The position numbers and the translations under genes are program-made. Shown here piece after piece: positions 25,412 through 34,655 of a stretch of 64,000 nucleotides of DNA (within the stretch, counting starts at the first letter, position 1; each line of letters begins with the position of its first letter). This stretch comes from Micromonospora_H sonneratiae (GTDB lineage: Bacteria > Actinomycetota > Actinomycetes > Mycobacteriales > Micromonosporaceae), in the NCBI RefSeq assembly GCF_042679305.1, contig NZ_JBHTMP010000005.1:124001-188000 (forward strand). Reading direction: 5' to 3'. The notes below the pieces were generated by a model. It saw nothing but the letters and a program-made list of their open reading frames with translations, did not search any database and had not been told where the DNA came from.

Positions 25412-26152
25412 TCAGGCGTGCGCCAGCGGAACCGGGAGCAGAAGGTCGACCAGGACCGGAAAGTGGTCGCTGGCCCGCCGGGTCTGCTCGGTGTCCACCA
25501 CGTCGTAGTCGGTGACCACGATCTGCGGTGACACGAACAGCGCATCGATCCGGTCGCGCGGATTGGCACACGGGTAGGTGCACCGGTCGCTCCGGTCGGC
25601 GGCCACCGCAGTGTCGGTCAGGCCGTCGGCGATCGTACGCCAGGCGGCACCGCCGGAGTTCTCATTGAGGTCGGCGCCGACGATCAGCGGCAGGCGTACG
25701 GCGGCCAGGTCCTCCTTCAACAGGGCGGCCTGGCCCGGTCGCTCCGCCGCGTCGGTGGACAGGTGCGAACCGGCCAGCACGAAACGCGCCCGGCCGACCG
25801 TGCACTCGGCAAAGGCCGCACCCCGCATGTGCCGGCCCGGGGTGAGTGGAAACTGCCGGTACCAGGTGCGGTGGACACGGACCCGCAGGCTGGTGAGGAG
25901 CAGGTTGCCCAGGGCCGGCAGACCGCCCCCGGCCACCACCAGCCCCAACCGGTCCGCCAGGGCGGCGCACTTGTGCCGCCAGCGGAACCGGCGGGGCCCC
26001 TCCTGGACGATCACGACGTCCGGCTCGGCCCCACGCACCGCAGCCGCCAGGGCGGCGGTGTCGTCACGCTGGCCGTGCACGTTGTACGACAGCACCCGCA
26101 GACGTATCCCCGCAGGTTCCTCCTCGACCGGTTGCCCCTGTGTCACCCGCAT
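25412..26152 (-). CDS. Endonuclease/exonuclease/phosphatase (EEP) family protein
   Basis: The 246-residue product carries the EEP-fold motifs: LSYNVHG (metal Asn), VIVQEG (metal Glu), SHLST, VGADLNENS (Asp-x-Asn), RIDALFVS and the final SDHFPVLV (Asp-His pair). It hydrolyses a phosphodiester or phosphomonoester; the substrate is unknown. There is no signal peptide. The start is 17 nt after the glucokinase stop, so it is the last gene of that operon. GTG 26158 is an alternative start. Confidence 0.85.
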   Translation of the reverse strand: MRVTQGQPVEEEPAGIRLRVLSYNVHGQRDDTAALAAAVRGAEPDVVIVQEGPRRFRWRHKCAALADRLGLVVAGGGLPALGNLLLTSLRVRVHRTWYRQFPLTPGRHMRGAAFAECTVGRARFVLAGSHLSTDAAERPGQAALLKEDLAAVRLPLIVGADLNENSGGAAWRTIADGLTDTAVAADRSDRCTYPCANPRDRIDALFVSPQIVVTDYDVVDTEQTRRASDHFPVLVDLLLPVPLAHA

Positions 26153-26169
26153 CCTCACCTGTCCCGCGA

Positions 26170-27117
26170 CTACCGTCGGCGGGCGAGGTCAGCCGCGCCG
26201 ATCACACCCGCACTGTTACCCAGTTCCGCCGGCCGCACCTCGGCCATCGGAAGTCTGCCACGTTGCGCCACCGAGTCCATGAAGGACTGTGTGGTGGGGC
26301 CGAGCAGGAGGTCCCCCGCGTCGACCACGCCACCGCCGACGACCAGCACCTGTGGGTCCAGGATCTGCGCCAGATCGGCCAGGCCGATGCCGAGCCACTT
26401 GCCGAGCTGGGCGAACGCCTCGATGGAGATCGCGTCGTCGGCCTTCGCCGCAGCGGTCACCATCGGGCCGGTGATGGCCTCGATGTCGCCCCCGGCGAGT
26501 TCCAGCAACCCGGCTGCGCGGTGTGGCTCCTGCCGGGCACCGGACCGGGCGAAGCGGACCAGGGCACTGCCGCTGGCGTACTGCTCGATACAGCCGAGCC
26601 GGCCGCATCCGCACTGGTGCCCGTCCGGCACGGCCAGCATGTGTCCCAGTTCGGCAGCGATGCCGTGGGAGCCGCGTACCAGTTCACCGCTGATCACGAT
26701 GCCACCGCCGACACCGGTGCCGATGGTGAACATGACCATCGAGTCGTTCGCGTGCCGGGCCGCGCCATAGCGGAACTCCGCCCAGGCGGCCACGTTCCCG
26801 TCGTTCTCCACTATCACCGGCAGGCCGACGGCGGACCGGACGTGGTCCCGTAGCGGCTCGTCGCGCCAGGCGAGATTGGGGGCGAAAAGCACGGTCGACC
26901 GGTTCGCGTCGATCCAGCCGGCCGCGCCGATGCCCACCGCCTCGATCTGGCGGCCAGCGGCCAACTCCATGACCACCTCGACGATGACATCGCGGGTCTT
27001 GGCGGCATCGTCGGCGGGGGTGTCCCGTCGAGTCTGCGCCAACACCGCACCGGCGTCGTCAACGACGCCACCGGCGACTTTCGTGCCACCGACGTCGACT
27101 CCGATGGTCAGCGTCAC
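26170..27117 (-). CDS. glkA: ROK-family glucokinase
   Basis: The 315-residue enzyme phosphorylates glucose with ATP. It shows DVGGTK, the catalytic ENDGN, the TGVGGG loop and the ROK zinc/sugar motif with ELGHM followed by CGCGRLGCIEQ. GTG 27117 has GGGGAG eight bases upstream and is the family start. In Streptomyces relatives a glucokinase in this position also takes part in glucose repression; that is known for the family, not shown here. It is followed after 17 nt by the EEP hydrolase. Confidence 0.92.
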   Translation of the reverse strand: MTLTIGVDVGGTKVAGGVVDDAGAVLAQTRRDTPADDAAKTRDVIVEVVMELAAGRQIEAVGIGAAGWIDANRSTVLFAPNLAWRDEPLRDHVRSAVGLPVIVENDGNVAAWAEFRYGAARHANDSMVMFTIGTGVGGGIVISGELVRGSHGIAAELGHMLAVPDGHQCGCGRLGCIEQYASGSALVRFARSGARQEPHRAAGLLELAGGDIEAITGPMVTAAAKADDAISIEAFAQLGKWLGIGLADLAQILDPQVLVVGGGVVDAGDLLLGPTTQSFMDSVAQRGRLPMAEVRPAELGNSAGVIGAADLARRR

Positions 27118-27199
27118 CGCTGCCGCTCCCCTCTGCTTTGCTACAACGTCGTCTGTCGATAGCCAGATCGGCTACCGACGGTCCAACGCATCTTCGTGG

Positions 27200-28081
27200 T
27201 CAGGCCCCGTCGCCTGGCGCGTCATCACCCTCGGGTACGGATGTCGGCATCCGTGATGCGGGCACGACCGGACGCTTGATCGCCTTGTGGGCCATCGGCC
27301 TGGCCCCCGAGGACCCGGCTGGCGTCCGTGCCGCGGTCCCGACGGCATCGGCGGTCCCGGCAGCGTCGGCGGGCTGGCCGGCACCGCCGGGACGCCCCTC
27401 GGCGTCCGCACGCGTCGCGGCTGCCCAGACATCCTGTTCCGGCGCCGCCCACGAATCATGCCCGGTACGGGTGGCCTTGCGCCACACCCCGTCCCACTGG
27501 GCTCCTTCGGTGGCTGCCCCGATGTGACCGGTCGCACTGTCGGTGCTCACCGGATCCGGCCCGGATTCGCTGTCCGGCCCGGATTCGCTGTCCGGCCCGG
27601 ATTCGCTGTCCGGCTCAGATCGAGTGTCCGACTCGGGCTCGGTAGCCGAGTCGGGCTGCCGGGACGCCTCGCCTGACGGATCGGCCGGGGACGCCGGACC
27701 AGCCACGGTCGAGAAGGCCCGCAACAGGCTGGCCACTCCGGCGGCGAAGTCACCGGCACCGGTGGCCAGCCGCTCGGCGAACTCCGGACTCGGGTCCCGC
27801 AATGCCGTGACCGCTCGACAGATCGGACACACGCAACATTCGGCACTCCCAGTTGCTAAGTGCCCTCCACCGGCCCCCTGGCCGGCACCCGTCCCCTGAC
27901 CAGCGGACGGAGATTCGTTCGACGTACCGAGGACCGTAGAAATGATCTCGCCGAGCGGGCCGAACCCACCCTGCCCGGAACCGGTGGCGCCACCCGAGGC
28001 GGCCAGGCGGGCCGCAGCCAGAGCGGTGGTGACCAGACGCTCGGCCTCCTCCCGAGCCGAACCCGGATCGATTCCTCCCAT
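27200..28081 (-). CDS. DUF5304-like protein
   Basis: The 293-residue protein has a helical N-terminus (SAREEAERLVTTALAAARLA). A Cys cluster, CCVCPICRAV, with PEFAERLATGAGDFA follows, as in actinobacterial DUF5304 proteins. The C-terminal half is long, disordered and acidic, including tandem ESGPDS repeats. ATG 28081 follows GAGGAG by six bases. Its place between SRPBCC and glucokinase genes is the same as I recall in Streptomyces. The role is unknown; the Cys cluster may bind metal. Confidence 0.8.
   Translation of the reverse strand: MGGIDPGSAREEAERLVTTALAAARLAASGGATGSGQGGFGPLGEIISTVLGTSNESPSAGQGTGAGQGAGGGHLATGSAECCVCPICRAVTALRDPSPEFAERLATGAGDFAAGVASLLRAFSTVAGPASPADPSGEASRQPDSATEPESDTRSEPDSESGPDSESGPDSESGPDPVSTDSATGHIGAATEGAQWDGVWRKATRTGHDSWAAPEQDVWAAATRADAEGRPGGAGQPADAAGTADAVGTAARTPAGSSGARPMAHKAIKRPVVPASRMPTSVPEGDDAPGDGA
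27555..27608. repeat. Three 18-bp coding repeats
   Basis: The unit tccggcccggattcgctg is repeated three times in direct contact within the DUF5304-like gene, giving the ESGPDS hexapeptide repeats in the disordered tail. Units are multiples of three, so copy number can change without breaking the frame. Confidence 0.9.
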
Positions 28082-28121
28082 GCTCGACTCCTCTACCCCG
28101 CCACCGTTCTTCACTTCCGAC

Positions 28122-28577
28122 TCACTGCGCCACACCGGACGCTTCCACCCGCTGCTTGAGCGCCTTCAACGCGGTATCCATGATCATCTTCTCGGCCTTG
28201 CGGCGAAACATGCCAAGCATGCCGACCGAGAGCTCCACCGCCAACGTGTAGGTCACCGTCGAGGTGCCGTCGCCGTTGTCGTAGATGTCGTACGACCCGT
28301 TCTGCGCCTTCTGCATCCGGGACGGCTGAACCAGGTGCCACTGGATCCGGGAGATGTCCTCGGCGTACTCGTAGGCCAGGGTGTACTCGTCGGCCAACAC
28401 GCCGGCGTCGAGCACGAACCGGACCTGGCTGGCGTAGCCGTCCTCGTACTCCTGGACCACCTCGACGCTCTTGACGGCCTCGGTCCACTCCGGGTAACGA
28501 AGAAAGTCACATATCACCGCCGTCACCCGCTCGGGACGCGCGTCGATGACGATCGACTGGGTGGATAAGTCCGCCAT
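28122..28577 (-). CDS. SRPBCC (START-like) family protein
   Basis: The 151-residue product has the SRPBCC pattern of a hydrophobic-ligand pocket: an opening strand with IVIDARPERVTAVICDFLRYPEW, central strands and a C-terminal long helix (KAEKMIMDTALKALKQRV). It may bind a lipid or polyketide-like molecule. ATG 28577 is the family start. It is the first gene of a minus-strand operon running into the DUF5304-like gene 40 nt on. The FadD-type ligase is divergent from it, so the two may share a lipid-related task. Confidence 0.85.
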   Translation of the reverse strand: MADLSTQSIVIDARPERVTAVICDFLRYPEWTEAVKSVEVVQEYEDGYASQVRFVLDAGVLADEYTLAYEYAEDISRIQWHLVQPSRMQKAQNGSYDIYDNGDGTSTVTYTLAVELSVGMLGMFRRKAEKMIMDTALKALKQRVEASGVAQ

Positions 28578-28804
28578 GTGGGGCAGGCTACCCGGTGATC
28601 GGGCGCTGACGGCCGGCCGGCTCGCACCGACTCGCCGGGTCGGTGACCGCCGACCGGGCAACCTGCCTGGACAGGGTGGCCATCCGGCGGGGTAGGTTCG
28701 GCATTGCCGGGTCTGTCGGTCCCGGCGGCGGTACCTCCGCCACCGCCGACAGAGAGCACGTCACCACGACGCACCGGCACCCGGCATGAGCGCGAGGAGC
28801 ACAG

Positions 28805-30604
28805 GTGCGCGAGTTCTCGGTCCCACCGGCCGTCACTGTCGGCGAGGCGGCCAACCTGACCGATCCGGTCTGGGAAAACGCCGTAGCGGCACCGGACTCG
28901 GTGCAGTTCGTCCGGCCGGCACCCGGCGGTGGCTGGACCGACGTTACCTGCTACCAGTTCCGCGAGGAGGTCGTCGCGGTGGCCCGGGGCCTGGTCGCCG
29001 CCGGGATCGAGCCGGGCATGCGGGTCGCCCTGATGAGCAAGACCCGGTACGAGTGGACCCTGTTCGACTACGCCATCTGGACGGCCGGCGCGGTGACCGT
29101 GCCGATCTACGAGACCTCCAGCGCCGAACAGGTGGCCTGGATCCTGTCCGACTCCGGCGCGGTGGCGTGTCTGGTGGAGACCGACGGCCACTCCCAGTGT
29201 GTGGCCGGGGTCCGGGACCGGCTGCCGGCCCTCGACCAGGTCTGGCAGATCGACGCGGGCGACCTGGACCGGTTGAAGTCCCAGGGCACGACCGTCGACC
29301 CGAGCGAGATCGACCTACGCCGCAAATCACTCAAATCCAGCGATATCGCCACGATCATCTACACCAGCGGCACCACCGGACGCCCCAAGGGCTGTGTGCT
29401 GACCCATCGCAACATGTACGCCGACATCGCCAACGCGATCCCGGTACTGCCCAACCTCTTCAACCCCGGTGCCTCGACGCTGCTGTTCCTGCCGCTGGCC
29501 CACTCCTTCGCCCGGCTGATCCAGATCGGCGTCGTGGCGGCCCGGGCCACGATGGCGCACAGCGCCGACGTGAAGAACCTCGTACCCGTGCTCCAGCAGT
29601 TCCGCCCCACCTTCGTGCTCTCGGTCCCCCGGGTCTTCGAGAAGGTCTACAACGGGGCCAGCCAGAAGGCCCGGGCGGAGGGCAAGGGACGGATCTTCGA
29701 CCGGGCCGAGCAGGTCGCCATCGCCTACAGCGAGGCACTGGACACGCCGTCCGGCCCCGGCCTGGGTCTGCGTCTGTGGCACGCGCTGTTCGACCGGCTG
29801 GTCTACCGCAAGCTGCGGGCCGCACTCGGTGGCCGCTGCGAGAACGCGATCTCCGGCGGTGCGCCGCTGGGCGCCCGGCTCGGCCACTTCTTCCGCGGCA
29901 TCGGCGTGAACATCTTCGAGGGCTACGGGCTGACCGAGACCTCCCCGGCCGCCGCCGCCAACCTGCCCACCGGTACCCGGATCGGCACCGTCGGCCGCCC
30001 CCTGCCCGGCGTCACCGTCCGGATCGCCGAAGACGACGAAATCCTGATCAAGGGCGATCTGGTGTTCCAGGGGTACTGGAACAACCCGGAGGCGACGGCC
30101 GAGGCGCTCACCCCCGACGGCTGGTTCCACAGCGGTGACCTTGGCGAACTGGACCAGGACGGCTTCCTCACCATCACCGGCCGCAAGAAGGAGATCATCG
30201 TCACGGCGGCCGGCAAGAACGTCGCACCCGCCGTCCTGGAGGACCAGGTCCGCGCCCACCCGCTGGTCAGCCAGTGTGTGGTGGTCGGCGACCGCAAGCC
30301 GTTCATCGCCGCGCTGATCACCGTCGACGAGGAGGCGCTGCCGAGGTGGCTCACCGAACACGGCCGCCCCGAGACGACCCCGATCGCCGAACTGCGCGAC
30401 GACCCGGCCCTGCACGCCGAGATCCAGACCGCCGTGGACACGGCGAACCAGGCGGTGTCCCGGGCCGAAGCGATCAAGACCTTCCGGATCCTGCCGCAGG
30501 ACTTCAGCGAGGTCACCGGCGAGATGACTCCGTCGATGAAGGTCAAGCGCGAAGTCGTGCACAAGAGGTACGCGGCGGAGATCGCCGCAATCTACGGAAG
30601 CTGA
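28805..30604 (+). CDS. Long-chain fatty-acid-CoA ligase (AMP-forming), FadD15-like
   Basis: The 599-residue protein has the AMP-binding P-loop IIYTSGTTGRPKG, the GYGLTETSP motif and the C-terminal hinge and catalytic Lys region SGDLGELDQDG followed by ITGRKKEIIVTAAGKNVAP. It activates fatty acids to acyl-CoA through an acyl-adenylate. GTG 28805 has GAGGAG five bases upstream, within a copy of the tgagcgcgagga element. The sensor kinase gene begins 14 nt after its stop. Confidence 0.92.
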   Translation: MREFSVPPAVTVGEAANLTDPVWENAVAAPDSVQFVRPAPGGGWTDVTCYQFREEVVAVARGLVAAGIEPGMRVALMSKTRYEWTLFDYAIWTAGAVTVPIYETSSAEQVAWILSDSGAVACLVETDGHSQCVAGVRDRLPALDQVWQIDAGDLDRLKSQGTTVDPSEIDLRRKSLKSSDIATIIYTSGTTGRPKGCVLTHRNMYADIANAIPVLPNLFNPGASTLLFLPLAHSFARLIQIGVVAARATMAHSADVKNLVPVLQQFRPTFVLSVPRVFEKVYNGASQKARAEGKGRIFDRAEQVAIAYSEALDTPSGPGLGLRLWHALFDRLVYRKLRAALGGRCENAISGGAPLGARLGHFFRGIGVNIFEGYGLTETSPAAAANLPTGTRIGTVGRPLPGVTVRIAEDDEILIKGDLVFQGYWNNPEATAEALTPDGWFHSGDLGELDQDGFLTITGRKKEIIVTAAGKNVAPAVLEDQVRAHPLVSQCVVVGDRKPFIAALITVDEEALPRWLTEHGRPETTPIAELRDDPALHAEIQTAVDTANQAVSRAEAIKTFRILPQDFSEVTGEMTPSMKVKREVVHKRYAAEIAAIYGS

Positions 30605-30618
30605 CTACGATCCGTCAG

Positions 30619-32304
30619 GTGCCCGCAACGACACTCGGTCCGCCGTTCCCACGTACGTTGGCGGTGGCGTCCCGTCTGGTGATGCTCGCCCTCGTCGCCG
30701 TACTCACCCTGGTCGCCACCGAGGACCCGGTCCAGTTGTGGTGGATCCTGCTACTGGCCGGTGTCGGGATTCCGGCAGTTTTCGCGCCCCGCCACCGGTT
30801 GCTGGCCCCACTCAGCCGATTCGCCGAAGTGGTGGTCGTCGGGATCATGGCCAGCCAGCTGGCTGACGCATCGATCCACGGCACCGTATTCGGCGCGTCG
30901 GCGGCCCTGCCCTATCTGGCCGTGCCCCTCACCGTGGCGGTCCTCGGACGTCGAGCCCGGGAGGGTGCCGCGCTGCTGGCGGTCACCGCCGGCACCCTCG
31001 TGATCAGCGGCGTTCTCACCGAGACCGCAGCCGGGCGACAGATCGGCCAGACCGGCTACCTCGCCGTCTGCGCCCAGTGGTTGACGCTGGCCGTACTCGG
31101 CACGATCGCGGCCAGCACCCTGCAACGGGTCATGCAGGCCAGAGGCGAGAGCAAGCCCCAGCCATACGTCGAGGCGACCCGGCTGCTCACGCAGCTGCGC
31201 AGCGTCGCCCGGCAGCTCCCGGGGGCCACCCTCGACCCGGGTGGCATCTCCGAACACCTGCTCGAGGAGCTGCGCACGGTGGCCCGTACCGACCGGGCCG
31301 CGGTCCTCTCCGCCAGCGGCGGTGGTCGGCTGGTGGTGCTCGCCCAGGTCGGCGTGGAGCGGGTCGACTGGGAGACGACGCTCGATGCCGACTCGGCCAT
31401 CGCCGACGCCTGGGCCAGCCAGCAACCGCAGACCGCACACCGTTCACAGTCCCGCTCGCATTCCGGCCCGGAGGTGTCGGCGCTGGTCGTACCGCTGGTG
31501 GCCGGTGTGCGTACGGTCGGGTTGGTGACGTTGGAGGCCGACGCGGCCGGCGCCTACCCCGCCACCGTGGTGGACCGGGTGACCGCCCTGACCCGACCGG
31601 CGGCGCTGCGGCTGGAGGCCGCGCTGCTCTTCGACGAGGTCCGGTCGCTGGCCACCAACGAGGAACGGCAGCGGCTGGCCCGCGAGATCCACGACGGGGT
31701 CGCGCAGGAACTCGTGATGGTCGGGTACGGCATCGACAACGCGCTCGCCTGCCTGCCCGAGGATGCGAAGGAGACCGCGGAGGAACTGCGCACCCTGCGC
31801 GGCGAGGTGACCCGGGTGATCACCGAACTGCGGCTGAGCCTGTTCGAGCTGCGCAGCGAGGTCGATCGGCAGGGCGGGCTGGCGGCGGCGATCGCCGAGT
31901 ACGCCCGGACCGTCGGTGCCTCGGCCGGTCTGCGGGTGCACCTGTCCCTCGACGAGTCGACCGCCCGGCTACCCGCCGCGACCGAAGCCGAAATGCTGCG
32001 TATCGCGCAGGAGGCGATAACCAACGCGCGCAAACACGCCCGGGCGACCAATTTGTGGGTAACCTGTGCCGTCGACCCGCCGTTCGCACAGATCGAAGTG
32101 TCGGATGATGGTCAGGGCATAGCTGACCAGCGCCCAGACGGGCGATACGGTCTTGCGATCATGGCAGAGAGAGCGGAACGTATCCGAGGCCGTCTGGAGA
32201 TCAGACCGCGACGCCCCAGCGGCACGACCGTGGCGGTGGTGCTCGGCACCTTGCCCCGGCGCGATAGCGTCCGCGACAGCGTCACCGCACCAGAAGGGGA
32301 GTAA
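30619..32304 (+). CDS. Membrane sensor histidine kinase (HisKA_3; MacS-like)
   Basis: The 561-residue protein has about six N-terminal membrane helices (residues ~15-170). A GAF-like domain (~195-340) follows, then the HisKA_3 dimer helix with the phospho-accepting His in LAREIHDGVAQEL, and an HATPase domain with EAITNARKHA and SDDGQGI. GTG 30619 lacks a strong ribosome site and may rely on coupling to the ligase gene. It pairs with the response regulator 7 nt downstream as a NarL-type two-component system; the signal is unknown. Confidence 0.9.
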   Translation: MPATTLGPPFPRTLAVASRLVMLALVAVLTLVATEDPVQLWWILLLAGVGIPAVFAPRHRLLAPLSRFAEVVVVGIMASQLADASIHGTVFGASAALPYLAVPLTVAVLGRRAREGAALLAVTAGTLVISGVLTETAAGRQIGQTGYLAVCAQWLTLAVLGTIAASTLQRVMQARGESKPQPYVEATRLLTQLRSVARQLPGATLDPGGISEHLLEELRTVARTDRAAVLSASGGGRLVVLAQVGVERVDWETTLDADSAIADAWASQQPQTAHRSQSRSHSGPEVSALVVPLVAGVRTVGLVTLEADAAGAYPATVVDRVTALTRPAALRLEAALLFDEVRSLATNEERQRLAREIHDGVAQELVMVGYGIDNALACLPEDAKETAEELRTLRGEVTRVITELRLSLFELRSEVDRQGGLAAAIAEYARTVGASAGLRVHLSLDESTARLPAATEAEMLRIAQEAITNARKHARATNLWVTCAVDPPFAQIEVSDDGQGIADQRPDGRYGLAIMAERAERIRGRLEIRPRRPSGTTVAVVLGTLPRRDSVRDSVTAPEGE

Positions 32305-32311
32305 CCCGAGC

Positions 32312-32980
32312 ATGACCACCAGCCCCACGCCGACGACCCGCACCAAGGTCCTGCTTGTGGATGACCATGACCTGATCCGCAAGGGCCTGCGCCACGCCTT
32401 CGAGCGCGACCGGCAGTTCGAGGTCGTCGGCGAGGCCGCCACCGCTGCGGAGGGGGTCCGGCAGGCCGGCGCCCTGCAACCCGACGTCGTGATCATGGAT
32501 CTCCGCCTGCCGGATGGCAGTGGCCTGGAGGCCACCCGCGCGCTGCGCAAGTCCAGCGCGACGATGGGCATCGTCGTACTGACCATGTACGCCGGTGACG
32601 ACCAGCTCTTCGGTGCGCTCGAGGCCGGTGCCAGCGCCTTCGTGCCCAAGACCGCGCCGGCCGACGAGGTGGTGGCCGCAGCCCGCCACGCCGCCTCGTC
32701 CCCGAGCGCCTTCACCGCGGCCGATCTCGCCGAGGCGATGAAGCGTCGGCTGGCTCCCTCCGGGCCGCAGCTGTCCCCCCGCGAGGGTCAGGTGCTGCGT
32801 CTGCTGGCCGACGGCATGAGCGTCGCCGGGATCGCCAAGCAGCTCTTCGTCAGCGAGTCGACGGCCAAGACCCACATCTCGAAGCTCTACGAGAAGCTGG
32901 GGGCGGCCAACCGGGCCCAGGCCCTGATGACCGCGCTGCGGCTGGGGCTGCTCGAAGCACCCGACGCACCGAAGTTCTGA
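32312..32980 (+). CDS. NarL/LuxR-type response regulator
   Basis: The 222-residue protein has a receiver domain with acidic pair D17/D18, phospho-accepting D63 (VIMDLRLPDG) and the switch Thr and Lys (LTMY, PKTA). A LuxR helix-turn-helix follows (LSPREGQVLRLLADGMSVAGIAKQ in part). It is the partner of the kinase just upstream. A 10-bp-stem hairpin 10 nt past the stop ends the unit. Confidence 0.95.
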   Translation: MTTSPTPTTRTKVLLVDDHDLIRKGLRHAFERDRQFEVVGEAATAAEGVRQAGALQPDVVIMDLRLPDGSGLEATRALRKSSATMGIVVLTMYAGDDQLFGALEAGASAFVPKTAPADEVVAAARHAASSPSAFTAADLAEAMKRRLAPSGPQLSPREGQVLRLLADGMSVAGIAKQLFVSESTAKTHISKLYEKLGAANRAQALMTALRLGLLEAPDAPKF

Positions 32981-32990
32981 CCTGTGCCGA

Positions 32991-33025
32991 CTGCCGGACG
33001 TGACCTTCCTGGAACCGTCCGGCAG
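32991..33025 (+). terminator. Terminator after the two-component genes
   Basis: CTGCCGGACG (32991-33000) pairs perfectly with CGTCCGGCAG (33016-33025), with a 15-nt loop, 10 nt after the stop. There is no U-tract. Confidence 0.7.
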
Positions 33026-33070
33026 CAATGGATCGTCCGACCGTCGACATAGATCAAGTACAGTGTCGCG

Positions 33071-33643
33071 ATGGCTGACATCCATGAGCTGATGGTCTCC
33101 ATGGACCTGCCCGATGATCTGTCGGACGCCGAGGTCGCCGAGATCCGCTGGCATCTCGGTCTCGGCCCGCAACCCGAGCAGCTCACAATCATCACCAGGT
33201 TCCCGACGTTGGTGTTCGACGACGACACCGGCGAGCCGAAGTTGGACGACGACGGCGGCTGGCTCGTGGTGGACCGCCCGCAGCCGGTGTGGGGGCAGTC
33301 GCCGAGCGTGGCCTGGAAGACCGGGGGCGTGCTCCTCTCCACCCTGTTGCGTGAGGACGATGCCCACGGCGGATCCACCCTGTTGCGTGAGGACGATGCC
33401 CACGGCGGACGGTGGGCACTGACGTGCCGATGGGAGATCCATCCCGACTCCCACGGCAACGTGGCCAGGCTGTTCAACTGGCTGGCCAGGCGCTGCCACG
33501 GCCGGGGGCGGTTCTTCGGCTACCTACGCTGGCACGAGGACGACGAGCCGACGGAGATCCTGACCGTTCGGGACGGCGTCATCGTCACCCACCGCAACGG
33601 CAAGTTTGTTGCGCCGCTCTGGGACGAGCCCGCCGAGGGTTGA
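33071..33643 (+). CDS. Hypothetical protein with a duplicated 12-residue segment
   Basis: The 190-residue soluble, acidic product is not recognised. It starts MADIHELMVSMDLP with ATG 33071. The middle contains an exact in-frame duplication of STLLREDDAHGG. Outside the duplication the sequence has alternating short strands and Trp-rich segments. It stands alone between the two-component operon and the methyltransferase gene. Confidence 0.7.
   Translation: MADIHELMVSMDLPDDLSDAEVAEIRWHLGLGPQPEQLTIITRFPTLVFDDDTGEPKLDDDGGWLVVDRPQPVWGQSPSVAWKTGGVLLSTLLREDDAHGGSTLLREDDAHGGRWALTCRWEIHPDSHGNVARLFNWLARRCHGRGRFFGYLRWHEDDEPTEILTVRDGVIVTHRNGKFVAPLWDEPAEG
33338..33409 (+). repeat. Perfect 36-bp in-frame tandem duplication
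   Basis: Bases 33338-33373 are repeated exactly at 33374-33409. The identity at every base, including third positions, shows a very recent event. The frame is kept and twelve residues are added. Confidence 0.95.
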
Positions 33644-33845
33644 ACCCCGACGGAACTGAGCGGAACTGAACCGCGGGAACCGAACCCAGGCGGACGTCGG
33701 CTCCGCCCACGACGTCAACCCCAGTTCACGCATCTGTCGGCATCCATGAATCTTCGATGCTTGGATAGTCGGGCACGTGGCGGGCAGAATACCGGGGAAT
33801 ACCTGCCAGGCAACAAGCGTCGCATTCTCGGCAAAAGGGGCAGCA

Positions 33846-34655
33846 ATGCAGCGGCCGGACTGGGCACCGGAAAAGATCGATATCGAACGGCCCAGTGTGG
33901 CGCGGATGTACGACTACTACCTGGGCGGCTCACACAACTTCGCGGTCGACCGGGCGACCGCCCAGGCGATGATCGACGTTGTCCCCGAAGCACCCCTGAT
34001 GGCCCAGGCCAACCGGGCCTTCCTCCGCCGTACGGTGCAGTTCCTGGTCGACGCCGGCATCCGACAGTTCCTCGACATCGGCTCGGGCATCCCGACGGTC
34101 GGCAACGTGCACGAGATCGCCCAGCGGATCGCACCCGAATCCCGGGTGGTCTACGTCGACGTCGATCCGGTGGCGGTGGCACACAGCCGAGAAATCCTCA
34201 ATGGAAACGACCGGGCGGCGGTCGTACAGGAGGACCTGCGCCGGGCCGACCGGATCCTGGCCAATCCGCAGGTACGGGCGCTGCTCGACTTCGACCAGCC
34301 GATCGCCGTGATGATCATCGCGGTCCTGCACTTCATCCCCGACTCGGACAACCCCGGCAGCATCCTGCGCACCATCCGGGAAGCACTGGCACCCGGCAGC
34401 TACCTGACCCTCTCCCAGGCCAGTGCCGACGGTCGTACCAATCAGGAACGTCAGGACGCCGAGCAGGTCTACCAGCGCACCGACAGCCACCTCATCATCC
34501 GGAGCCGACAGGAGCTGACCAAGCTCTTCGACGGCTTCGACCTCGTCCCTCCGGGCGTGGTCTGGGTGCCACAGTGGCGACCGGACTACCCGGACGCCGC
34601 TGAGCACGCCGAACGTGCGGTATTCCTCGGTGGAGTGGGACGGCTCGGTGAGTAA
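33846..34655 (+). CDS. SAM-dependent methyltransferase (DUF574 type)
   Basis: The 269-residue product has the actinobacterial DUF574 features: RPSVARMYDYYLGGSHNFAVDR near the N-terminus, FLDIGSGIPT as motif I, VVYVDVDPVAVAHS with the acidic ribose-binding residue, and IIAVLHFIPD. Family members are abundant in Micromonosporaceae and Streptomyces, and their substrates are unknown. ATG 33846 follows AAGGGG. Its stop overlaps the start of the GGDEF/EAL gene, so the two are co-translated. Confidence 0.9.
   Translation: MQRPDWAPEKIDIERPSVARMYDYYLGGSHNFAVDRATAQAMIDVVPEAPLMAQANRAFLRRTVQFLVDAGIRQFLDIGSGIPTVGNVHEIAQRIAPESRVVYVDVDPVAVAHSREILNGNDRAAVVQEDLRRADRILANPQVRALLDFDQPIAVMIIAVLHFIPDSDNPGSILRTIREALAPGSYLTLSQASADGRTNQERQDAEQVYQRTDSHLIIRSRQELTKLFDGFDLVPPGVVWVPQWRPDYPDAAEHAERAVFLGGVGRLGE

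Noticed and set aside
27555..27608. Short regular repeats, CRISPR-like at first sight
   Set aside because: The units are contiguous without spacers and lie in frame within a disordered protein tail.
29327..30562. 411-residue minus-strand open frame
   Set aside because: It is antisense to the acyl-CoA ligase, whose motifs are intact.
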